Origin: Nitrospirota bacterium | Lineage (GTDB): Bacteria > Nitrospirota_A > Leptospirillia > Leptospirillales > Leptospirillaceae | Length of the DNA stretch: 10,148 nucleotides | NCBI GenBank assembly: GCA_021802325.1 | Contig: JAKAAM010000032.1 | Location: 1-10,148, forward strand | Reading direction: 5' to 3' | Shown here: positions 6,873 through 10,148 of the stretch, one piece after another | How positions within the stretch are numbered: the first letter of the stretch is position 1 | Layout of the letters: each line of letters starts with the position of its first letter | Program-made: the position numbers and the translations under genes | The notes under the pieces: generated by a model | What the model was told of the DNA's origin: nothing | Seen by the model: the letters and a program-made list of their open reading frames with translations, nothing else | Databases searched by the model: none

Positions 6873-7457
6873 TTACTCCTCCGCATCATCCTTTCGTGCG
6901 GCGAGGTAGGCCGCGGGGGGTTTCGGCCCATGGTCAAGAAGGTCATGAACAACGACGAGGCTATCCTTCATTCTCCAATCGCGAGGGCCGATCACATGCT
7001 CAGCGACAATACCTTTTTGATCAATGACGAATGTTTCTGGAACTCCTGTAATTTTATAAAGATGGTCAAGCTTTCCCAGGGGATCGAGAGGGACGGTAAA
7101 ATCAATCCCAAACTTTTCCAGAAAGGGCTTAACCTTCCCCTGATAGAAAACATTATTCTCATTGACGGCAAGAAGGATAAACCGGTCGCCTGCAACGGTC
7201 CGGAATCCCTTGCTCATCTCCTCCATGGAGGGCATTTCCTGTCGGCAGGGCTTGCACCAGGTTGCCCAGAAATTGAGCATGACGACGCGCCCCCGGTAAT
7301 CCGCAAGGTGAACGGTCTTTCCGTCGACAGTCTTCAGATCAAAGTCGGGAGCCTTCATCCCAACGGAAACAGGGGTCACATTCGCCGTTTTGACAACGTA
7401 GCCGATAGCAAGAAGCACAAGGCCCACTGCCACGAAATAGGGCCATTTTTCCTTCAT
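6873..7457 (-). CDS. resA: Membrane-anchored ResA/TlpA-type thiol-disulfide oxidoreductase
   Basis: Extracytoplasmic thioredoxin-like protein that reduces the CXXCH cysteines of apocytochrome c before heme attachment. It has 194 residues. Residues 5-22 form an N-terminal membrane anchor. The redoxin fold starts at GMKAPDFDLKTVDGKTV (33-49), the active site WCKPC is at 67-71 inside NFWATWCKPCRQEMP, and GVPETFVID supplies the cis-proline (Pro140). Length and layout match ResA. ATG 7457 is preceded by AAGGAT about ten bases upstream, a slightly long spacing. It begins 24 bases after the ccsA stop and its last codons carry the strong ribosome-binding site of the next gene. The name resA rests on resemblance plus the resB/ccsA/ccdA context. 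Confidence 0.88.
   Translation of the reverse strand: MKEKWPYFVAVGLVLLAIGYVVKTANVTPVSVGMKAPDFDLKTVDGKTVHLADYRGRVVMLNFWATWCKPCRQEMPSMEEMSKGFRTVAGDRFILLAVNENNVFYQGKVKPFLEKFGIDFTVPLDPLGKLDHLYKITGVPETFVIDQKGIVAEHVIGPRDWRMKDSLVVVHDLLDHGPKPPAAYLAARKDDAEE
6876..6882 (-). promoter_or_regulatory. Strong Shine-Dalgarno sequence that fixes the start of the second thioredoxin gene
   Basis: The mRNA reads GGAGGAG, then TAAG, then the ATG at 6871. The site is formed by the last GAG GAG codons of the ResA-like gene. It is the strongest ribosome-binding site in the operon and shows that this gene is translated on its own account at ATG 6871. Confidence 0.75.
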
Positions 7458-7481
7458 TTTATCAATATCCTTTTTGTCGTC

Positions 7482-8333
7482 TCAGGCCGCGTAGGCATGG
7501 AGACCAGGAATGATGAAGCTCACGCCCCAGTAAAGAAAGATCACCGCGACAAAGCCAAGGATTGAAAAGTAGGCGCTCGGTGCTCCACGAAGTCCGCGGG
7601 TCATGCGGGCATGAAGATAGGCGGCATACACGAACCAGGTAATCAGGGACCAGGTTTCCTTCGGGTCCCAAGACCAATACCCGCCCCAGGCCTCATAGGC
7701 CCACATGGCACCAAAGATGACCCCGAGGGTCAAAAGCGGGAATCCCACCAGGACGGACTTGTAGGTGAGATCGTCCAGATCCTCGGCGGAGGGGAACTCC
7801 TGAAGGATCCAGCCAACAGAGCCCTTCTTTTCAGCCCGACGCTTGGCAAGATAGATTCCTGCCAGGGCAGCCGAGATTCCGAATGCGGCATAGGAAAGGA
7901 ACATCGTGAAGACGTGAATCTTGAGCCAATAGGAATTCAGGGCGGGATTCAGGGGCTCCACCATCTGATAGCGGTAGGGAAGCATCCGGGCCGCTCCAAC
8001 GGCAAACATGACGATGGTCAGGACGAATGCCCCCGCCACCCGAACCTTGTACTTGAACTCCATCACCATGTAACCCAGTACCGATGCCCAGGAAAAAAGG
8101 AAGAGGGTCTCGTAGAGATTGGACCACGGTGCATGATGGTCGGCGAGTCCGCGACCGACAAGGGCAGCCGTGTTCACCACCCATCCGGAAAAGGTCACGG
8201 TGGAGGCAATGGCACCCACCTCTTTCCGGTGAGAAATCAGGAAGAGAAAATATATGACGGTTGCCGCAAGATAAAGGACAATGACAGTATTGTACAGAAT
8301 AAAGGAAGAACCGACCGAGTTAATGAGGGACAT
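7482..8333 (-). CDS. ccsA: System II cytochrome c heme-handling protein CcsA (ResC/CcsB)
   Basis: Multi-spanning inner-membrane protein that, with ResB, exports heme and attaches it to apocytochrome c. It has 283 residues with about eight hydrophobic helices. The tryptophan-rich heme-binding WWD motif is at 216-223 (WGGYWSWD), followed by PKETWSLITW. His140 (WLKIHVF) and His241 (YLHAR) are candidates for the conserved heme-ligand histidines. ATG 8333 is chosen because AAGGAG lies seven bases upstream; the frame extends to GTG 8378 but that start has no ribosome-binding site. A 111-base spacer with inverted repeats and a leader ORF separates it from resB. Symbols differ between lineages (ccsA, ccsB, resC). 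Confidence 0.95.
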   Translation of the reverse strand: MSLINSVGSSFILYNTVIVLYLAATVIYFLFLISHRKEVGAIASTVTFSGWVVNTAALVGRGLADHHAPWSNLYETLFLFSWASVLGYMVMEFKYKVRVAGAFVLTIVMFAVGAARMLPYRYQMVEPLNPALNSYWLKIHVFTMFLSYAAFGISAALAGIYLAKRRAEKKGSVGWILQEFPSAEDLDDLTYKSVLVGFPLLTLGVIFGAMWAYEAWGGYWSWDPKETWSLITWFVYAAYLHARMTRGLRGAPSAYFSILGFVAVIFLYWGVSFIIPGLHAYAA

Positions 8334-8361
8334 CTCGTATCTCCTTGCAAAGTTTTTCCAT
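8320..8361 (-). CDS. Possible 13-residue leader peptide overlapping the ccsA start
   Basis: An ATG at 8361 follows AAGGAG by six bases and opens a 13-codon frame, MEKLCKEIRDVPH, ending with TAA at 8320-8322, twelve bases into ccsA in another frame. Its AAG GAG codons are the ccsA ribosome-binding site. By position it could couple or attenuate ccsA translation. Nothing shows that it is made; a frame this short with a good ribosome-binding site can arise by chance. Confidence 0.3.
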   Translation of the reverse strand: MEKLCKEIRDVPH

Positions 8362-8367
8362 ATACCA

Positions 8368-8432
8368 CTCCTTGACACCGGTCCAGCTAATGGCTGATGG
8401 ACAAAGTCAAGGAGAGTCGGTTGTCACTCCCC
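8368..8432 (-). promoter_or_regulatory. Inverted repeats with mutually exclusive pairings in the ccsA leader
   Basis: In the resB-ccsA spacer, 8368-8376 and 8406-8414 form a perfect 9-bp inverted repeat (mRNA order CTCCTTGAC, 29 bases, GTCAAGGAG). Within the 29 bases CAGC-CATTA-GCTG can form a small inner stem. A second hairpin upstream pairs 8426-8432 with 8411-8417 (7 bp with one G-U) and shares 8411-8414 with the first, so the two exclude each other. The CTCCTTG segment also complements the ccsA Shine-Dalgarno region CAAGGAG at 8341-8347. This looks like a possible translation switch; no known riboswitch family is recognised. Confidence 0.4.
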
Positions 8433-8444
8433 ATAATTCCTGAG

Positions 8445-10016
8445 CTAAACGCCCCGAGACAGCGATGGGGTTCCCAATCCCCTCTCGGGAAGCGGGGAAG
8501 GCTCGTCGGGGGGAAGAAGATCTGAACGGATTTCAGAGACAAGAGATTCGAACTCCCGACCGAATCCAATCTTGTCCTTATGACCAAATCCTCCGGCCAT
8601 GACCTGCACCCCCTCTCCCCGCGTTCGAATACGCATCCATATCTTCCGATGGAAGATGAAGGAGGAAAGGAAGAGTCCGCCAACCAGGAGGAATGATCCT
8701 GTCCAAACGATCGGGACACCGGGATCCTTGGCCAACTCCAGCCCCGTATAGAAGGGGGCATGGTACCCTCCGAAAATAAAGAATTCAGGAACATTTTTCA
8801 AGACCTGAACCTGGGGAAATTTGTAAAAATACCACGGGCTTCCTATAACCTTGCCGTTTTCGGAAACCTCGAGCTGAACGGCAGGATTCTTTGGCTTCTC
8901 CGACTGAGTGAACACCGATCCGGTCTTGGGGTCGAAGGCAAAGTCCGAAACATAACGAACCATCTTCAACGTGTAGGGCGTTCCCGGAATTGCCTGGGGA
9001 GTATCCCACGCCAGGGAGAACCGACCGAGAAACTTCTTCTTGACCTTATCAACAACAAGAATGTCCGCCTTGTCTAGCCTGTCCGGCGCCTCTCCAAAGC
9101 TTGCCTGGTAAAAGCGAAGCCCATCGAAGCTCAACGGATGGTTGACGGCAACCACCTTGTGCTTCAGAACCTTTCCATCCTTGAGAATGTCCACATCACT
9201 GAAGTAGGCCTTAACCATCCCATTCTTGTAGTGTGTGATCCAGAACTTGTTCACGCGAAGATCCCACCCCCCCTGAGGAATGAAGGTTGTGGAGTGAACA
9301 TAGAATGTTCCAAAGAGCCGGAAGCCGGTGAGGCTTCCCAGCAATCCCCCCGCCAAAATGACGATGACAGAGAGGTGGGCCACGTGGGAGCCGATACGCC
9401 CGAGGACCCCTTTATGAGCATAGATCGCGATATCCTTGCCATCCTGCTCGATGGCGACCTTGTACCGGCGACTCTCCAGACGCGACTGGACCACAGCCGT
9501 CAGATCAGAGGTGGCCGTGCGAGAGCGGGGGACGGAAATCTCCGAGTACTCCCTCTGTTTCTTCAGAAATTCCGGACTGACCGAAATCCTTTCGCGGAAC
9601 AGGGAACGAATGGTCACCGGAAAGCGGCGATAGACACACGCCAGGGCATTCACACAAAGGAGTGCCAAAAAGGTGGTGTAGTACCAGCTGTGGTAAATAT
9701 TGTCGATCTTGAGCCCGACAATCCATGGCCCCCATTTGGGTCCATAGGTTGTCATGTAATAGGACGCATCGCGTCCCTGCTCGATAAAGGTCCCGAAGAT
9801 CGTCAAGACAGCGAGCGTCATGAAAAGGACGATCGCCAGAATCAAAGAGGAGAGGATCCGAATAAGGATGTGATCCCGGACCATACTTGATGAAAAAGAC
9901 GGTGATTTTTTGGAAGGGCCTCCCCCGGTGGAGCGACCGGACTCATCACCCTCTATACCGGAAGACCCTTCCCATTCGAGGGCCTGCTGCTCTTCAGGAT
10001 CCAAACGTTCAGCCAT
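8445..10016 (-). CDS. resB: System II cytochrome c biogenesis protein ResB (Ccs1)
   Basis: Inner-membrane partner of CcsA in the cytochrome c synthetase; it holds apocytochrome c and heme on the outer face of the membrane. It has 523 residues. Hydrophobic helices lie near 51-73 (ILSSLILAIVLFMTLAVLTI), in the YYTTFLALLCVNALACVYRR segment, in HVAHLSVIVILAGGLLGS, and near the C terminus (GSFLLVGGLFLSSFIF). A long extracytoplasmic domain precedes the last helix, as usual for ResB. The first ~45 residues are an acidic, Ser/Gly-rich cytoplasmic extension, and about 60 charged residues follow the last helix. ATG 10016 is chosen because AAGGA lies five bases upstream; ATG 10022 overlaps that site. 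It is the first gene of the minus-strand operon seen here. Confidence 0.95.
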   Translation of the reverse strand: MAERLDPEEQQALEWEGSSGIEGDESGRSTGGGPSKKSPSFSSSMVRDHILIRILSSLILAIVLFMTLAVLTIFGTFIEQGRDASYYMTTYGPKWGPWIVGLKIDNIYHSWYYTTFLALLCVNALACVYRRFPVTIRSLFRERISVSPEFLKKQREYSEISVPRSRTATSDLTAVVQSRLESRRYKVAIEQDGKDIAIYAHKGVLGRIGSHVAHLSVIVILAGGLLGSLTGFRLFGTFYVHSTTFIPQGGWDLRVNKFWITHYKNGMVKAYFSDVDILKDGKVLKHKVVAVNHPLSFDGLRFYQASFGEAPDRLDKADILVVDKVKKKFLGRFSLAWDTPQAIPGTPYTLKMVRYVSDFAFDPKTGSVFTQSEKPKNPAVQLEVSENGKVIGSPWYFYKFPQVQVLKNVPEFFIFGGYHAPFYTGLELAKDPGVPIVWTGSFLLVGGLFLSSFIFHRKIWMRIRTRGEGVQVMAGGFGHKDKIGFGREFESLVSEIRSDLLPPDEPSPLPERGLGTPSLSRGV

Positions 10017-10148
10017 TGTCATCCTTGCAGTAAGACAGAAGGGCCATGCGCTGTCTTTTCTGAAAAGGCCCCGGGAGACCCTGCCGAAAAAAGACACCGA
10101 AGCCGCTATCCATGGAATTAAGGGATTCCTTTAGGTTCTTCAAGAATA
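10017..10148 (-). promoter_or_regulatory. resB upstream region with several inverted repeats; promoter not located
   Basis: These 132 bases carry no convincing gene and should hold the operon promoter unless transcription starts outside the window. Seen: AAGACAG/CTGTCTT at 10032-10038 and 10051-10057 (7-bp stem, 12-base loop) just upstream of the AAGGA ribosome-binding site (10022-10026); the palindrome CTTTTCTGAAAAG at 10055-10067; GGGCC/GGCCC at 10041-10045 and 10067-10071; and GGAAT/ATTCC at 10114-10118 and 10125-10129. Several overlap and cannot all form at once. A TTGAAG followed 17 bases later by TAATTC is too poor a match to call a promoter. Confidence 0.35.

Noticed and set aside
6228..7565. 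A 445-codon open frame on the + strand opposite ccdA, both thioredoxin genes and the end of ccsA
   Set aside because: It lies antisense to four well-recognised genes, has no recognisable domain, and its Arg/Pro/Lys-rich make-up is typical of the complement of GC-rich coding DNA.
8334..8378. A longer CcsA starting at GTG 8378
   Set aside because: No ribosome-binding site precedes it and the added residues are not like CcsA N termini; ATG 8333 has AAGGAG at proper spacing.
10110..10148. TTGAAG and TAATTC separated by 17 bases as a resB promoter
   Set aside because: The -35 matches four of six and the -10 only two of six consensus bases, which is not enough.
1..10148. Search for a CRISPR array, transposon ends, tRNA or rRNA genes
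   Set aside because: No regularly spaced repeats, transposase, terminal repeats or RNA-gene signatures were seen by eye on either strand.

Overview
The window is a compact, moderately GC-rich bacterial chromosome segment with almost no non-coding DNA. It holds two convergent gene blocks. Gene content is housekeeping, with no transposase, integrase, CRISPR array, tRNA or rRNA that I can see. System II cytochrome c maturation, a geranylgeranyl-reductase-family flavoprotein, a site-2-type protease and a GC-rich overlapping-gene style would suit a Nitrospirota-like organism such as Leptospirillum. That placement is a guess from general knowledge, not a proven assignment.

Left block (+ strand, 1-2958): the 3' part of glyA (serine hydroxymethyltransferase), then nrdR (repressor of ribonucleotide reductase genes) and priA (primosomal helicase). 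glyA and nrdR overlap by 4 bases. priA probably begins inside the end of nrdR. These genes link one-carbon metabolism, control of dNTP supply and replication restart.

Right block (- strand, reading from 10016 down to 2981): resB, ccsA, a membrane-anchored ResA/TlpA-type thioredoxin, a second secreted thioredoxin-like protein, ccdA, a geranylgeranyl-reductase-family oxidoreductase and an M50 zinc metalloprotease. The first five form a full System II cytochrome c assembly set. CcdA moves electrons across the membrane, the thioredoxin-like proteins reduce apocytochrome CXXCH cysteines, and ResB-CcsA delivers and attaches heme. From the first thioredoxin gene onward, genes are separated by one base or overlap by 1-4 bases, so the last two are probably co-translated with the assembly genes although their link to cytochrome c is not obvious.

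No stretch over 300 bases lacks a gene. The two non-coding stretches of size are the resB upstream region (10017-10148) and the resB-ccsA spacer (8334-8444). Both hold inverted repeats. The resB-ccsA spacer is the more striking: it has a duplicated ribosome-binding site, a sequence complementary to both copies, and a 13-codon leader ORF. Perfect 7-8 bp hairpins also occur in the last codons of glyA, priA and the reductase gene.

I found no clearly novel defence or mobile system. The best leads are the operon linkage of the reductase and M50 protease to cytochrome c maturation, and the ccsA leader.
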